Assembly: GCA_015063285.1 (NCBI GenBank)
Contig: SUST01000008.1
Coordinates: forward strand, 1-64,000
Direction: 5' to 3'
Length of the DNA stretch: 64,000 nt
Source: Thermoplasmata archaeon
GTDB taxonomy: Archaea; Thermoplasmatota; Thermoplasmata; Methanomassiliicoccales; Methanomethylophilaceae
Positions 32,301 through 41,745 of this stretch are shown in pieces. A program made the translations under genes and the position numbers. The notes under the pieces were generated by a model. That model had not been told where the DNA came from, did not search any database, and saw nothing but the letters and a program-made list of their open reading frames with translations. Every line of letters starts with the position of its first letter. Positions within the stretch are counted from its first letter, which is position 1.

Positions 32301-34842
32301 TGACCTGAACGGTGATTCCGTCGAGGGGCTCGTTGTACTCGTTGACGACCTTGGAGCTGTACGTGGCGGATCCGAATCCGATTCCGGAGTACTCGTAGAG
32401 GATCATGGAGGACAGGTAGTTGATGGTTCCTCCGTTCTTGGACTGGAGCTCAACTGCCTTGTCGTGTGTGACGTAATTCCATCCGTCGTCCTCGCTAGTG
32501 GCGTTAGCCTTCTCGTTGTACTTGACATACCAGCTGACGATGTTGTATCCGGCCAGTCCGTATCCGGGCATGGTCTTGACGGTTCCGTTGCTGGAGGCCA
32601 GGTCGTAGAGGTACGAGAAGGATGATGTGTATCCCATGTACTCAGGGGAGGGTCCGATAAGGGCCTTCCACATGAATGTGTCGTAGAGGGCATCTGTGGC
32701 CATCGCGGGATAGTAGTTCGAGTAATATGTAATGAGGGAGTAGAACTGGGTTGCTGCTCCGTAGCTGTCGGTGGAATAACCGGCGAAGTATGCCATGGTG
32801 GAGAGCGAGTCTCCGTCGCCGTATGCGAGAGGTACCATGGATCCGTCGACGAGGTAGTATCCGATCCTGTCGCTGGACTGTCCGCAGACACTGTCGTATG
32901 CGTCCATGATCGCAGCGGTGCTCATCGTATCCGTGATGAGTTTGGTTGTGACGAGGTAGACTGCATTCTCCTCCATTACATCGGAGTTGATGTTTCCGTA
33001 GACGGATGTGTCCTTGAGGACCTCATCGACCGCGGAACTGGGGTCGTCGATGTACGCCTTGATCTCAGCGTAGAGACCGGGGTAATCCTGGAATGCCTGT
33101 GCGAAGTTGGAGTCGGTGTTGGCGCAGATCACACGGATGATCTGGGCTGCCGTTGCTCCGGCCGCTCCTTCAGCCAAGTAGATCTGGGCTGCTGCGGATG
33201 CTCCGTCACCGAATCTGTCGTTGACGGTGCTGTAACCGGCCGCTTCGACGTCGGCTGCTGTGTTGATCCAAGTGAGGACTGCGCTGTCATCGTCCATGAG
33301 CTTGAGGTCATCGTAGATGTAGGACATGGGGTATGACTCGCCGGTCTCGATTGTATATGTGGTGTTTCCGTATGCGAAGTATCCGTAATCCTCATTGCTG
33401 GAGATTCCTGCATCGACTGCGTAGACTGCTCCGGGCAGGATGACGAGGAATGCTGCGACCAGTACTGTGAGGAGGGGTACGGGCTTGATCATCTTTCTGA
33501 AGAGTCCGGGGAATCCGGCGTTCTTCATGCTTGCCCAGTATGCTTTGAGATCTACCCTGGACAGGATCTCGAAGATGACGATCGAAGAGGCCAATGCGAA
33601 GACAGGTCCTGCGACGACTGCTGCCCCGTAGGAGGTCCATGCGAAAAACCAGGGGACGAGGAGGAGCATCACGAGGAACAGCTGCTTGTGGGAGCGGTCC
33701 TTCCTTGCGTATACGTAGAATTCGTAGAGTCCCAGTGCGAAGGGCATCCACATGAGGAGCCATCCGTAGTATGAGGACATTGTAGAGATGGAAACACTGG
33801 TTCTAGCCAGTTCATCCATGAGGGGGTTGATGTAGGCATCATTGCCCACGAGGAGCGCTGTGCAGAGGTCAGAATCGATGAAGAAGAGGATGACCGCCAC
33901 TGCTGCGAACGCTACGATGAATGCGGGGATCGTGAAGATCCAAGGCTTGCTTGAAACTGCCCTGAACAGGAATCCGAAGACCACCGCGACGAGAGTGATG
34001 AGAACAGGTCCGGAGAAAACCGCATCCCAAAGTCCCGCAGGGATGTAGTACACGGCACCGATGGCGACTCCGATGACCATGACGATGGAGTAGGAGTAGA
34101 GAGGTACCTTGAAATCCTTGGAGTTGAAACGGTCGAGAACGATCTGGATGACCATGACGATGATTAGAAGGACCAGGATCATGCGGAATCCGTTCCACGA
34201 AAGTGCGATGAGACCAAGGAAGAGGCCTGCGATTGCTGCTTCCTTAACGGCCAACTCGTTCTCGTTGACCTTCCTGACGAGTTTGATCATCATCAGGATG
34301 AAGAAAGCGAAGAGGAATGCTGTGAAAGCGAACTCAGTTCCGTTGGAGAACACAGATGCGCTGATAGGCAGGGCCATCAGGGCGTAGATGAGGGCAGCGA
34401 CGACTCCGGTCGTGACTCCCTTGAGTTCCTTACCAACGAGATAGACGGGGAACACCGTGAGGGCTCCGAAGATGGGAGCGAGAACGGCCAGCGCAAAGGA
34501 AGCGCCTGCGAATGAACCGATTCCTGCAGCGATCATGTCGTACAGGGGCGGGTTGATATTGAGTCCCCCGATAGGGTAATTGGCTGCCGCATCAGAACCG
34601 AAGATGAAGCTGCCATTGAGTATGCTTTCGACTACATGCAGATGATATTGTGCCTCTGATCCGCCGGACAGGGCGAAGTCCCCGTCTGCGGAAACACCGT
34701 AAGCGAACACCGTTCTGAGGACAAACGCCAGCAAAGCGATGATGCAAACGGCAAGAGCACCGTGGTTCTGCAACCACCCAGCACCGCTTTCGCGGCTTAC
34801 CCCTTCAGAAGGGGCGGTTGACTCTTTTCCGAATTTGCGCAT
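29383..34842 (-). CDS. Giant STT3/AglB-like membrane protein with extracellular beta-domain array
   Basis: An 1819-residue protein. Residues 1-480 hold about 12-13 membrane segments arranged as in STT3/AglB oligosaccharyltransferases, with a first loop SGGSEAQYHLHVVES (59-73) and YPIGGLNINPPLYD (89-102) in the places of the DxD-like loop and the YPPG region. A soluble domain follows (480-820) with YYLVDGSMV near 662-670, like the VDxxM region of AglB. Then comes a long array (about 826-1780) of carboxypeptidase-regulatory and Ig-like beta domains (TKTDKDGNFTVQVP and similar), and a final membrane anchor (about 1787-1810) with a short basic tail. Canonical key residues look altered: E63 stands where Asp is usual, and VLTWINTAAD (522-531) replaces WWDxG. 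So either a divergent N-glycosylation enzyme or a related GT-C protein. The start at the ATG at 34842 follows CGGAG. Confidence 0.8.
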   Translation of the reverse strand: MRKFGKESTAPSEGVSRESGAGWLQNHGALAVCIIALLAFVLRTVFAYGVSADGDFALSGGSEAQYHLHVVESILNGSFIFGSDAAANYPIGGLNINPPLYDMIAAGIGSFAGASFALAVLAPIFGALTVFPVYLVGKELKGVTTGVVAALIYALMALPISASVFSNGTEFAFTAFLFAFFILMMIKLVRKVNENELAVKEAAIAGLFLGLIALSWNGFRMILVLLIIVMVIQIVLDRFNSKDFKVPLYSYSIVMVIGVAIGAVYYIPAGLWDAVFSGPVLITLVAVVFGFLFRAVSSKPWIFTIPAFIVAFAAVAVILFFIDSDLCTALLVGNDAYINPLMDELARTSVSISTMSSYYGWLLMWMPFALGLYEFYVYARKDRSHKQLFLVMLLLVPWFFAWTSYGAAVVAGPVFALASSIVIFEILSRVDLKAYWASMKNAGFPGLFRKMIKPVPLLTVLVAAFLVILPGAVYAVDAGISSNEDYGYFAYGNTTYTIETGESYPMSYIYDDLKLMDDDSAVLTWINTAADVEAAGYSTVNDRFGDGASAAAQIYLAEGAAGATAAQIIRVICANTDSNFAQAFQDYPGLYAEIKAYIDDPSSAVDEVLKDTSVYGNINSDVMEENAVYLVTTKLITDTMSTAAIMDAYDSVCGQSSDRIGYYLVDGSMVPLAYGDGDSLSTMAYFAGYSTDSYGAATQFYSLITYYSNYYPAMATDALYDTFMWKALIGPSPEYMGYTSSFSYLYDLASSNGTVKTMPGYGLAGYNIVSWYVKYNEKANATSEDDGWNYVTHDKAVELQSKNGGTINYLSSMILYEYSGIGFGSATYSSKVVNEYNEPLDGITVQVTSFNSKYEATTVYSETKTDKDGNFTVQVPNDYYMVTFKSGNVDLQTTTTAAGVQVESAKFKAVITVGDNIDYSKYKYVLEKGDFKAYVNSVFGIVNSAVATDGEGNYIHIAPGQYSYKLIDDTAATVASGTVTLYAGENPALMISPKTYTITATVTDYFGNSVASGTVVAMNATTYLEYSAAIEDGKAVITVPAGGTYTVSLTDGYVCASTTSLILNTNRTVSITAYEANEVTITNPVDTPLTAYGGNFSITVEGDKMYLPTSIGAQMYAFTIYGVDASNVYWAEYKSGSSVTLNTAKAYKVSGSIEAEGSVTFYDSDMMFTAKTDKDGKFAIMLPAKDYKIWAYTDSNRVYLGNASVKGDTDLGALELENGRKVTATYQYASGTSKSNVGLPFTPICVTMSYGSTVWTVPAVTDTTGKATFAIPVEATGLSVIANNGSISNDAFEATGLNYNFEKGTSAVTATITIAKEKLVKHTIANDYTITIKPYGEETETTIIGPTELAPGQYTAKINANTGYYFDGTIYVYPGKTVFDGLNVIEVYGVKIDKYELDDLEITGEKSHSDYNKDGIYYFEYDCEYFLTTKNPSTGYMKNGYLYIAEGGSAPASMDMKTEGRVNEIKGFVSAIADGEVTVLYNGDVKVVAEVKSGAFTVDLPETVTSADFYAEVTKTIASQKFGFEGYLEVTDFSSKTVNIPVYSNQSVADFDGDLDACIIASEFHDGKAKIGLRIYNNTDTVKAYAVTSGTALVLDKVVQVIIPANSVEEVVVEGAYEPNGTGIGSVGMSVIVSDFNGSSSLTLKVLNGATWDNKSSITMKTAADCDNKDKLSGAEYMYALTFVNEGQTDRIKIDVTTEAGYNVALMTQNGEYIEHSGSEFIIAAQSTTIIYAKVMKIGGDMDKAPSITVNADVTGGSVTISPSTIDVEVESMTVSGDTAVDQKSGIPLGVWFILGVSILLLILIVWMGSKRGGVFSRR

Positions 34843-34947
34843 TCTATAAGTCTCCGTCTTATGAATGGCGTTGATACTCGGTTACATATTAAAACGTTTA
34901 GCGCGTTTCTTTTATTATATTATAAGAGGGGTAAAGGGAGACCAGCG

Positions 34948-35592
34948 TCAGAGCGCTGTCCTTATGTCCTCTGCGAAGGCTAGGGCCGATTCGCGGGGGT
35001 TGTCGGAACCGTATATCGCACGGCCGACTATGGTGTACGTGGCGCCTGCACGTATCGCATCCGAGGCCTTGCCTCCCTGGGCACCGACTCCGGGAGAGAG
35101 TATCTTCAGATCGCCGATGATCTTGCGGATGTCTGCTATCCTCTCCGGACGGGTGGCGGGTGCTATGAAACCTTTGACTCCGCACTCCACCCCGAGCCTT
35201 GCCATCTCCTCGGCATGCTTCGCGGTGAACATCTTGCCTCCGGGGTGACTCATCTCAGTGACCGCGTAGATCTCGGCATCGCCGGCTGCATCGACGGCCG
35301 CCTTGAGGGAATCGTCACCTGTGAATGCATGCACTATGACTGCTGAAGCCCCTCTGGAGACAGCGTTCTCCACGATCAGCCTGACGGTGTTGGGGATGTC
35401 GGCGACTTTGAAATCGCATATGACATCAGAGAATTCGGACAGCTTGGTAATCATCTGGGGGCCTTCGGACAGGACCAGGGGCCAGTTGATCTTGATAGCA
35501 TCGACCACATCGCTCACCAATTCGGCCACGTTGAGTGCTTTCTTACCATCGGTCTCGTCAAGCGCGAGAACAAGTCTGCTGTCCATCTTCAT
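34948..35592 (-). CDS. pyrF: Orotidine 5'-phosphate decarboxylase
   Basis: A 214-residue TIM-barrel enzyme for the last step of UMP synthesis. RLVLALDETD opens the barrel, the catalytic Lys/Asp tetrad lies in AIKINWPLVL and CDFKVADIPNT (DxKxxD), and the phosphate-binding end is GVGAQGG with VGRAIYGSDNP. The ATG at 35592 is chosen because a TATA box lies exactly 23 bases upstream (35616-35621), consistent with a leaderless message; the ATG at 35586 is an alternative. Confidence 0.95.
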   Translation of the reverse strand: MKMDSRLVLALDETDGKKALNVAELVSDVVDAIKINWPLVLSEGPQMITKLSEFSDVICDFKVADIPNTVRLIVENAVSRGASAVIVHAFTGDDSLKAAVDAAGDAEIYAVTEMSHPGGKMFTAKHAEEMARLGVECGVKGFIAPATRPERIADIRKIIGDLKILSPGVGAQGGKASDAIRAGATYTIVGRAIYGSDNPRESALAFAEDIRTAL

Positions 35593-35615
35593 GCGTCCCG
35601 CATCCGCGCCAGTGA

Positions 35616-35621
35616 TTATAA
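35616..35621. promoter_or_regulatory. Shared bidirectional TATA box for pyrF and the radical SAM gene
   Basis: The palindrome TTATAA lies in the centre of the 52-base gap between two divergent genes. Exactly 23 bases separate it from each start codon (35592 minus, 35645 plus). The core of the archaeal TATA box usually lies about 26 bases before the transcription start, so one box could serve two leaderless messages. Confidence 0.65.
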
Positions 35622-35644
35622 ACTGTCGTGCCGTAACACCCGGC

Positions 35645-36694
35645 ATGCTCAGGAAGATGGAATGCGGTTCGGCATGCAACGGACATGTGGCAAAAGGATG
35701 CGAACACTGCATCAACGGATCCAAGATGGTCCTTCTGGTTACAGGCCAGTGCAAATGGAACTGCTACTATTGTCCCGTCTCCCTGGAGAAGAAGGGCCTG
35801 GATGTCATCTACGCCAACGAGGCCAAGGTCACATCCGACGAGGAGATCATCGCCGAAGCAGAATCTATGGATGCGACGGGTACCGGAATAACCGGTGGCG
35901 ATCCTCTTCTGGCCATAGACCGCACACTCCACATGATCAAACTCCTGAAGGACAGGTTCGGAAAGGAGCATCACATCCATCTCTACACCGCCACCTTCGA
36001 CATCGACAAGGTGAAACAGCTGGAGGAAGCCGGTCTGGATGAGATCCGTTTCCACCCTATGGTCGGAGCATGGACACACATGGAGGACTCCGGCCTGAAG
36101 GATATCATCTCATCCACATCGATGGATGTGGGGATCGAGGTCCCCGCAATCCCTGGCAAGGAGAAGGAGCTGTCCGCTCTGGTCAGATATGCAGACTCCG
36201 TCGGTGCGAAGTTCATCAACCTCAACGAATTGGAGTTCTCAGAGAGCAATTGGGATATGATGGCTTCCCACGATTTCGAGGTGAAGGATGATATCTCCTC
36301 AGCGGTCAAAGGTTCCCACGAGACCGCGATGGCCGTCATGAAGGAGAACAAGAAGATCAACATCCACCTCTGCTCATCCGCATTCAAGGACGGGGTGCAG
36401 CTTAGGAAGAGGCTAATACGCCGCGCTCAGCACATCTGCACGGACTATCAGGCGGTCACAGACGACGGCACATTGGTCAGGGGATTCGTGTACTCGAACG
36501 ACCTCGATGCGGTGGTCTCAAAGCTGCGCGAACTGGATGTTCCAGACATACTATTTTCGGTATTGGAGAACAAGGTCGAGGTTGCTCCTTGGGTACTCGA
36601 GGACATAGCCGACGAACTAGGCTTCAAGTGCTATATCTCTGAACAATACCCCACCGCGGACGGCCTCGAGGTTGAGAGGACTCCGCTCAATTGA
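35645..36694 (+). CDS. Radical SAM protein, COG2108-like
   Basis: A 349-residue radical SAM enzyme. The cluster motif is GQCKWNCYYCPVS (CxxxCxxC) near residue 35-42, followed by ATGTGITGGDPLL, the SAM-binding GGE-like motif in the form GGD. A second Cys set precedes it (CGSACNGHVAKGCEHC), which could hold another cluster or zinc. It resembles archaeal proteins related to pyruvate formate-lyase activating enzyme (COG2108), whose substrates are unknown. The start at the ATG at 35645 matches the shared TATA box; the ATG at 35657 is a second choice. Confidence 0.85.
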   Translation: MLRKMECGSACNGHVAKGCEHCINGSKMVLLVTGQCKWNCYYCPVSLEKKGLDVIYANEAKVTSDEEIIAEAESMDATGTGITGGDPLLAIDRTLHMIKLLKDRFGKEHHIHLYTATFDIDKVKQLEEAGLDEIRFHPMVGAWTHMEDSGLKDIISSTSMDVGIEVPAIPGKEKELSALVRYADSVGAKFINLNELEFSESNWDMMASHDFEVKDDISSAVKGSHETAMAVMKENKKINIHLCSSAFKDGVQLRKRLIRRAQHICTDYQAVTDDGTLVRGFVYSNDLDAVVSKLRELDVPDILFSVLENKVEVAPWVLEDIADELGFKCYISEQYPTADGLEVERTPLN

Positions 36695-36774
36695 TCTTGA
36701 AAAGGAAAATGGTTTGAGAGTAAGAGGTTTGATTGATTCCCAACCGCACGATCGGCAGATCGTAAGGGGGACCG

Positions 36775-37203
36775 TCAGTCCACGCTGATGCTCTGGATCT
36801 CGTGATGCCTGTTCACGATGTCCCTGGCGATGCGCAGGTTCTTTCCGGCCTTGCCGATGGCGCGGCCCTTGAGCTTGGGATCCACTGTGACTGTGGCGTG
36901 AGTTATGTTTCCGCGCTGCTCGATAACGACCTTCTGAGGACCGTAAATGTGGAACACATTCTTCACAAACTGTTCCGGATCGTCAGAGTACTCTACGACC
37001 TGGATGTTCTTTCCGGTCTTATCCTTCAGCTTGATCACATGCTCTCCCTTCTTTCCGACAGCGACGTTGCCCTGTCCTTTCTCGACGACGAACACGAGTT
37101 TGTCCTCAGTGTCCATACAGTCGATGGCGTTTGCCTTGGTGATCTGCTCGAAGAGAGCGATGTACCTGAGCGTATCCTCGGTAAGTACGATATCTGCGGA
37201 CAT
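36775..37203 (-). CDS. nusA: Archaeal NusA-like transcription factor
   Basis: A 142-residue protein made of two KH domains and no more, as archaeal NusA is. The first KH-like block is NVAVGKKGEHVIKLKDK and the second is LKGRAIGKAGKNLRIARD. It likely binds RNA and elongating RNA polymerase. The ATG at 37203 follows GAGGAAC. It closes the rpo operon, 5 bases after rpl30e. In many archaea S12, S7 and elongation factors follow; here the next gene is convergent and unrelated. Confidence 0.93.
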   Translation of the reverse strand: MSADIVLTEDTLRYIALFEQITKANAIDCMDTEDKLVFVVEKGQGNVAVGKKGEHVIKLKDKTGKNIQVVEYSDDPEQFVKNVFHIYGPQKVVIEQRGNITHATVTVDPKLKGRAIGKAGKNLRIARDIVNRHHEIQSISVD

Positions 37204-37208
37204 GTTCC

Positions 37209-37487
37209 TCACAGCGTTAAGATGTTGGAGCTACCTTTGTCAATGATTGCAAGGGCAGAGACAGAGAAGGGTTTTCCGCACAGAGCACCGAGCTCCATGT
37301 TGTTCCCGTCGTAGATGTGAACCTTTACGTTCGCGTCCTTCAGGTCCTTGCTAGGACAGTTCCTGGCCAGGATGATCATCTGGGCCTTTCCGTCCTTCAC
37401 TGCTTTCATAGTCTGATCCAATCCGAACTGCACCTTTCCGGTGGTGATAGCGGATTTCAAAGCTCTGCTAATGTCTACTTCGCTCAT
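37209..37487 (-). CDS. rpl30e: Large ribosomal subunit protein eL30 (L30e)
   Basis: A 92-residue L7Ae/L30e-fold ribosomal protein. Recognisable parts are [29 protein letters not shown] and [16 protein letters not shown]. It overlaps the rpoA2 stop codon by 4 bases (ATGA) and stands in the classical archaeal place between rpoA2 and nusA. Confidence 0.96.
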   Translation of the reverse strand: MSEVDISRALKSAITTGKVQFGLDQTMKAVKDGKAQMIILARNCPSKDLKDANVKVHIYDGNNMELGALCGKPFSVSALAIIDKGSSNILTL

Positions 37488-38926
37488 TCTTTATCCCCCT
37501 TTTTCTTGGGTGTGTAAATAAGGTTTACAGCACCGGTACCTAAGGTGACCGGCTGTCCAACTATGATGTTCTCGGTCACACCCTCAAGGTGGTCGACCTC
37601 TCCTACCATAGCTGCGTGCAGAAGGTGCGCGGCGGTGATCTCGAAAGCTGCCCTGGCGAGAACCGAGGACTTCTTTCCGGACACTCCGTGCCTTCCGATT
37701 GCCTTCACATAACCGTCGTTGGTCATGAGATCGGCGACAAGCATGATGTGACGGATGTCGACATCAAGACCTGCCTCTCCGAGAGTTCCCATCGCTTCGT
37801 GGATGATGGAGTTCCTGGCCGCCTCGATTCCGAGGACGTCCGCAACCTCCAGGATGCTGTTCGTCATGACGTTCGGTGCATCCACTCCCTCGACTGCGAG
37901 GACCTCTTTCAGATTGCTTCCTTCAGTGACGATCTTCCAGTAGCCCTCTGTCTTGGACAGAACGGCCCTGGTGATTCCGTCGATACCTTTGATCTTGGCT
38001 GTCTTAACGGCATCATACATCGCCTGGAGTTTCTTGTAGGAAGGCTCGTCGGACTGGATCACGATGTCGTATCCCGACAGCTTGACCATTCCGCGGACTG
38101 CCTTCACTTTGTTCAGTCTGTCAACGAGCTCGTCCACCTCGATGTGCCTCTCCTCCATCTTACGGATGTTCGGCCTGACGATGAGCGTCATGTTGGTGAT
38201 GTCCGTGTCGATGGTGGCGACGTCCAGGATGGATGTCATCTCGATGTTAGATGCGACGAGACGCGCGACGCTCTCGTCCTGAGCTGCGATTCCTTCGAGA
38301 GGGATGTCCATCGAAGGGGTACTGGGGATGCGCCTTGCATCCACGATCTCGATCAGACGGGGAAGTCCCTGGGTAACGTTGATGTTAGCGACTCCGGCGT
38401 AGTGGAAGGTACGCATGTTCATCTGGGTACCGGGCTCTCCGATAGAGTGGGCCGCCATGACTCCGGCGGACTCGTTCTGGTCCATCTTGTGGCGTTGATA
38501 CATGTCGTAGGCCCTGACGATGAGCTCCCTGCACTTGTCATCGGGTACGTCGTGGCCCTCGATGCGTGCCGCGATGTCGACGATGATCTTCATGGGGAGT
38601 TCGATGCCTTCCTTCTGCATGATCGCCTTGAGCTTCAGCTCGGTCTCGTTGTAGGTGTAGAACTGTGTGACCTCCTCCATAGGGGTGACCACAGTCTTCT
38701 CCTCCTCCTTCTTCTTGGTGGACTTCGCCGAGGTGGTTCCGCTCTTCTTTCCGACCTTGGACAGGACGGACTTTGCCTCCTCTTCGGTCATTCCGAGCTC
38801 CACGAGCTCGGACTCGTCCGCACGGCTGATATCGCTCAGTGTGCTGAACTTCGTGAGCAGGAGCGTGGCGGATTCCTCGCTGATGTTCCTCTTAAGGAGT
38901 GCGTTCATGGTGTCTTTCTTTGCCAT
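37484..38926 (-). CDS. rpoA2: DNA-directed RNA polymerase subunit A'' with extra N-terminal domain
   Basis: A 480-residue C-terminal part of the split largest subunit. The family core starts around residue 85 ([18 protein letters not shown]) and contains the bridge/trigger region [26 protein letters not shown] and the C-terminal cleft. Ahead of it is an additional segment of about 80 residues: a helix-hairpin-helix-like part ([20 protein letters not shown], then [17 protein letters not shown]) and a Lys/Ser/Thr linker. Typical archaeal A'' is about 390 residues, so this is longer. The ATG at 38926 follows GAGGTGA at a good distance; rpoA1 ends 3 bases before it. Confidence 0.95.
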   Translation of the reverse strand: MAKKDTMNALLKRNISEESATLLLTKFSTLSDISRADESELVELGMTEEEAKSVLSKVGKKSGTTSAKSTKKKEEEKTVVTPMEEVTQFYTYNETELKLKAIMQKEGIELPMKIIVDIAARIEGHDVPDDKCRELIVRAYDMYQRHKMDQNESAGVMAAHSIGEPGTQMNMRTFHYAGVANINVTQGLPRLIEIVDARRIPSTPSMDIPLEGIAAQDESVARLVASNIEMTSILDVATIDTDITNMTLIVRPNIRKMEERHIEVDELVDRLNKVKAVRGMVKLSGYDIVIQSDEPSYKKLQAMYDAVKTAKIKGIDGITRAVLSKTEGYWKIVTEGSNLKEVLAVEGVDAPNVMTNSILEVADVLGIEAARNSIIHEAMGTLGEAGLDVDIRHIMLVADLMTNDGYVKAIGRHGVSGKKSSVLARAAFEITAAHLLHAAMVGEVDHLEGVTENIIVGQPVTLGTGAVNLIYTPKKKGDKE

Positions 38927-38928
38927 TA

Positions 38929-41745
38929 TCACTCACCTCCTCCGTCGTAGTCGATGTCAAGGTCGTCCATGTCCTCTCCGTCTCCCTCTTCCTCGATGTA
39001 TTCCATCTCGTCCTTCTCGAGGGATCCGTAGTCTCCGCCGACGTCCTTCTCGTTGTCCTGGATGAAGTCCTCGGCCGCGTCGCCAAACACCTCGAAGAAC
39101 AGGTCGTCGAGGTCGATTGCCTTACCCCTGACGGTCTTGGCGGGATCGACTCCGTCCTCTCCGTACTTGAACTGGACGACGGTTCCCACGGTGTTCCTTA
39201 CGGTTCCGTCGGATGTCAGCTTGAGGTCCTCCAGAGCGGAGACGAGCCTCCTCTGCATGTATCCTGACCTGGAAGTACGGACAGCGGTATCGACCAGTCC
39301 CTCTCTTCCTCCCATTGCGTGGAAGAAGAACTCGGTGGGCGTGAGTCCGGACTTGTATGAGTTGGAGCAGAATCCCCTGGCGTATGCCCCGAGGTCTCCC
39401 TTCTCGAAGTGGGAGAGCGTCCTGTTCCAATATCCTCTGGACAGCCTCTCTCCACGAACGGACTGCTGACCAACACAACCGGCCATCTGTGACAGGTTAA
39501 GCATCGATCCACGGGCTCCGGCCTTCGCCATGATGACAGCGGGGTTGTCCATTCCCAGGTATTTTCCTGCGATGTCTCCTGCCTCATCACGGGCCTCTCC
39601 CAGCTCCTTCATGACGCTGACCTCGAGGGTCTCCCTGAGAGAACGTCCGGGCATCTGCTGGAGGGTTCCGGAACGGTATGAGTCCACCAGAGCAGTCACC
39701 TTGTCGATGTGCTCGTTGGTGTTGTTGCTGATCTGGAGGAGTGCCTCCTGAGGGATATCCTCGTCGCTGATACCGGTACTGAATCCGTGGTTCATCAGTG
39801 CACCGAGGGCGAGCCTGGTGACCTGGTTGATGAACTGGGCGGCCCTATCAGATCCGTAGTCACGTGCGATACGATCGAGGATCTTACCCTTGCTGTTTCC
39901 GATTGCCTTGACGTCGATGGTTCCGCAGATCAGCTGACCGTCGCGGATGATGACGTATCCGTCGTTGGGGCAGTTTCCTTTCTTGCACTCTGCACGGTTG
40001 TTGCAGTTGCAGATGTTCGCCCTGAAGCTTGTGTTGAATCCTTTGGGAAGGATTGTCGAGAACAGCTGCCTTCCAGTCCAGTACTTCTCTCCCGTCTCCT
40101 CGTCGATGAAGGGTTCGGGCATGGGGACATCGTCCAGTTTGAACATGATGTTCGCCGCCTCCTCCGCGTTGAAGCGGGGGTTGAAGTGTGTGAGGAAGTA
40201 AGCTCCCGTGATGTGGTCGTGGATCGCACCGATGATAGGTCCTCCGTACCTGGGGGACAGGATGTTCTCCTGGACCTGCATGATGATACGTGCCTCTGCA
40301 CGTGCCTCATCGGACTGCAGTACGTGGAGGTTCATCTCGTCTCCGTCGAAGTCTGCGTTGTAGGGAGGACAATCGCACAGGTTGAACCTGAATGTCTTTC
40401 CCTCCATGACCTTGACGCGGTGCGCCATCATGGACATCCTGTGCAGCGAAGGCTGCCTGTTGAACAGGACGACATCTCCGTCTACGAGCTGTCTCTCGAC
40501 GGTGTATCCGATGTCGAGACCCTCGGCGACCTCCTCGGCGTTCCTCTCGGTGATCCTGATCTTCCTTCCGTCGGAACGGATGACGTAGTTCGCTCCGGGG
40601 ACGTAGGGGAAGTCCAGCTTATCCGCCATGGGACCGCGCCTGACGATCTCCCTGACCTTCTCGATGTTGTACTGGTTCACGCGGAGGGGAACGGTGAGTT
40701 CCCTTGCTGCGAACGTAGGTACTCCAACATCGTTGATGGAGAGCAGCGGATCGGGCGAGATGACGGTACGGGCGGAGAAGTTGACACGCTTACCGGAAAG
40801 GTTGGATCTGAAACGACCCTCCTTACCCTTAAGCCTCTGCTCGAGCGTCTTGAGGGGACGTCCGGACCTGTGCCTCGCGGGCGGGATACCGGATGTCTGG
40901 TTGTCAAAGTATGTGGTGACGTGGTACTGGAGAAGCTCCCACAGATCCTCAACGATCAGCTGGGGTGCTCCTGCATCACGGTTCTCTCTGAGCCTCTGGT
41001 TGATCCTGAGGACATCGACCAGCTTGTGGGTCAGGTCATCCTCGGACTTGTCTCCTGCCTCGAGTGTGATCGAGGGCCTGACGGAGACAGGGGGCACTGC
41101 GAGGACTGTAAGGACCATCCACTCCGGCCTGCAGGTCTCGGGGTCGATTCCCAGGGCCCTGAGATCCTCATCGGGGATCCTCTCGAGCCTCTCGCGGACC
41201 TCTTTGGGTGTGAGCTTGTGGTTGTCCTCGACCTCCCTGAATGTTGTGGGCTTGTCGAGCTTGATCTTGATCTGCGTCTCGTTACAGTAGGGGCAGACGG
41301 CCTTTCCGGATGCATCCTTGGCGGTGTCCTTCGTGAAGAGCTTCTTCTCGATGGTTCCTCCTCCGAGCTCCTCCATCTTCTCCATGCTGTCCATGCGGTC
41401 CTTGATCTGTTCGGGGGACAGCATGAGCCTGCCGCACTTGCAGCAGGTGGATTCCAGCAGCATCTTGATGTCCTTGATGAATCCGACGTGGATGACGGGC
41501 AGTGCGAGCTCGATGTGTCCGAAGTGTCCGGGACACTCGTCGACCTTGCATCCGCAGGTCTTACAGCGGATTCCGGGCTCGATGACTCCCATATGGGGGT
41601 CCATGAGTCCACCGGGGTAGGGATAGCCCTCGTCGTTGTACGTGTCGGGCGTGATGACCTTGATGGCGGACATCTTCCTGATCTCCTCGGGGGAGAGACA
41701 GGAGAACTTGATCGATCCGATCCTCTTCGTGATTCCGTATGTCAT
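38929..41745 (-). CDS. rpoA1: DNA-directed RNA polymerase subunit A'
   Basis: The 938-residue N-terminal part of the split largest subunit. It has the zinc-binding [17 protein letters not shown] and [44 protein letters not shown], and the catalytic [10 protein letters not shown] that holds the active-site magnesium. The funnel and cleft follow to about residue 890. The C-terminus carries an acidic tail of some 35 residues rich in Asp, Glu and Gly. The start at the ATG at 41745 overlaps the rpoB stop codon by 4 bases. Confidence 0.97.
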   Translation of the reverse strand: MTYGITKRIGSIKFSCLSPEEIRKMSAIKVITPDTYNDEGYPYPGGLMDPHMGVIEPGIRCKTCGCKVDECPGHFGHIELALPVIHVGFIKDIKMLLESTCCKCGRLMLSPEQIKDRMDSMEKMEELGGGTIEKKLFTKDTAKDASGKAVCPYCNETQIKIKLDKPTTFREVEDNHKLTPKEVRERLERIPDEDLRALGIDPETCRPEWMVLTVLAVPPVSVRPSITLEAGDKSEDDLTHKLVDVLRINQRLRENRDAGAPQLIVEDLWELLQYHVTTYFDNQTSGIPPARHRSGRPLKTLEQRLKGKEGRFRSNLSGKRVNFSARTVISPDPLLSINDVGVPTFAARELTVPLRVNQYNIEKVREIVRRGPMADKLDFPYVPGANYVIRSDGRKIRITERNAEEVAEGLDIGYTVERQLVDGDVVLFNRQPSLHRMSMMAHRVKVMEGKTFRFNLCDCPPYNADFDGDEMNLHVLQSDEARAEARIIMQVQENILSPRYGGPIIGAIHDHITGAYFLTHFNPRFNAEEAANIMFKLDDVPMPEPFIDEETGEKYWTGRQLFSTILPKGFNTSFRANICNCNNRAECKKGNCPNDGYVIIRDGQLICGTIDVKAIGNSKGKILDRIARDYGSDRAAQFINQVTRLALGALMNHGFSTGISDEDIPQEALLQISNNTNEHIDKVTALVDSYRSGTLQQMPGRSLRETLEVSVMKELGEARDEAGDIAGKYLGMDNPAVIMAKAGARGSMLNLSQMAGCVGQQSVRGERLSRGYWNRTLSHFEKGDLGAYARGFCSNSYKSGLTPTEFFFHAMGGREGLVDTAVRTSRSGYMQRRLVSALEDLKLTSDGTVRNTVGTVVQFKYGEDGVDPAKTVRGKAIDLDDLFFEVFGDAAEDFIQDNEKDVGGDYGSLEKDEMEYIEEEGDGEDMDDLDIDYDGGGE

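Noticed and set aside
35303-35644. An N-terminal extension of the radical SAM gene that would cross pyrF
   Set aside because: The extension is only an antisense reading of pyrF, while the ATG at 35645 has a well-placed TATA box.
37589-38950. A 453-codon open frame opposite rpoA''
   Set aside because: A shadow of the conserved polymerase gene, with no recognisable protein features.
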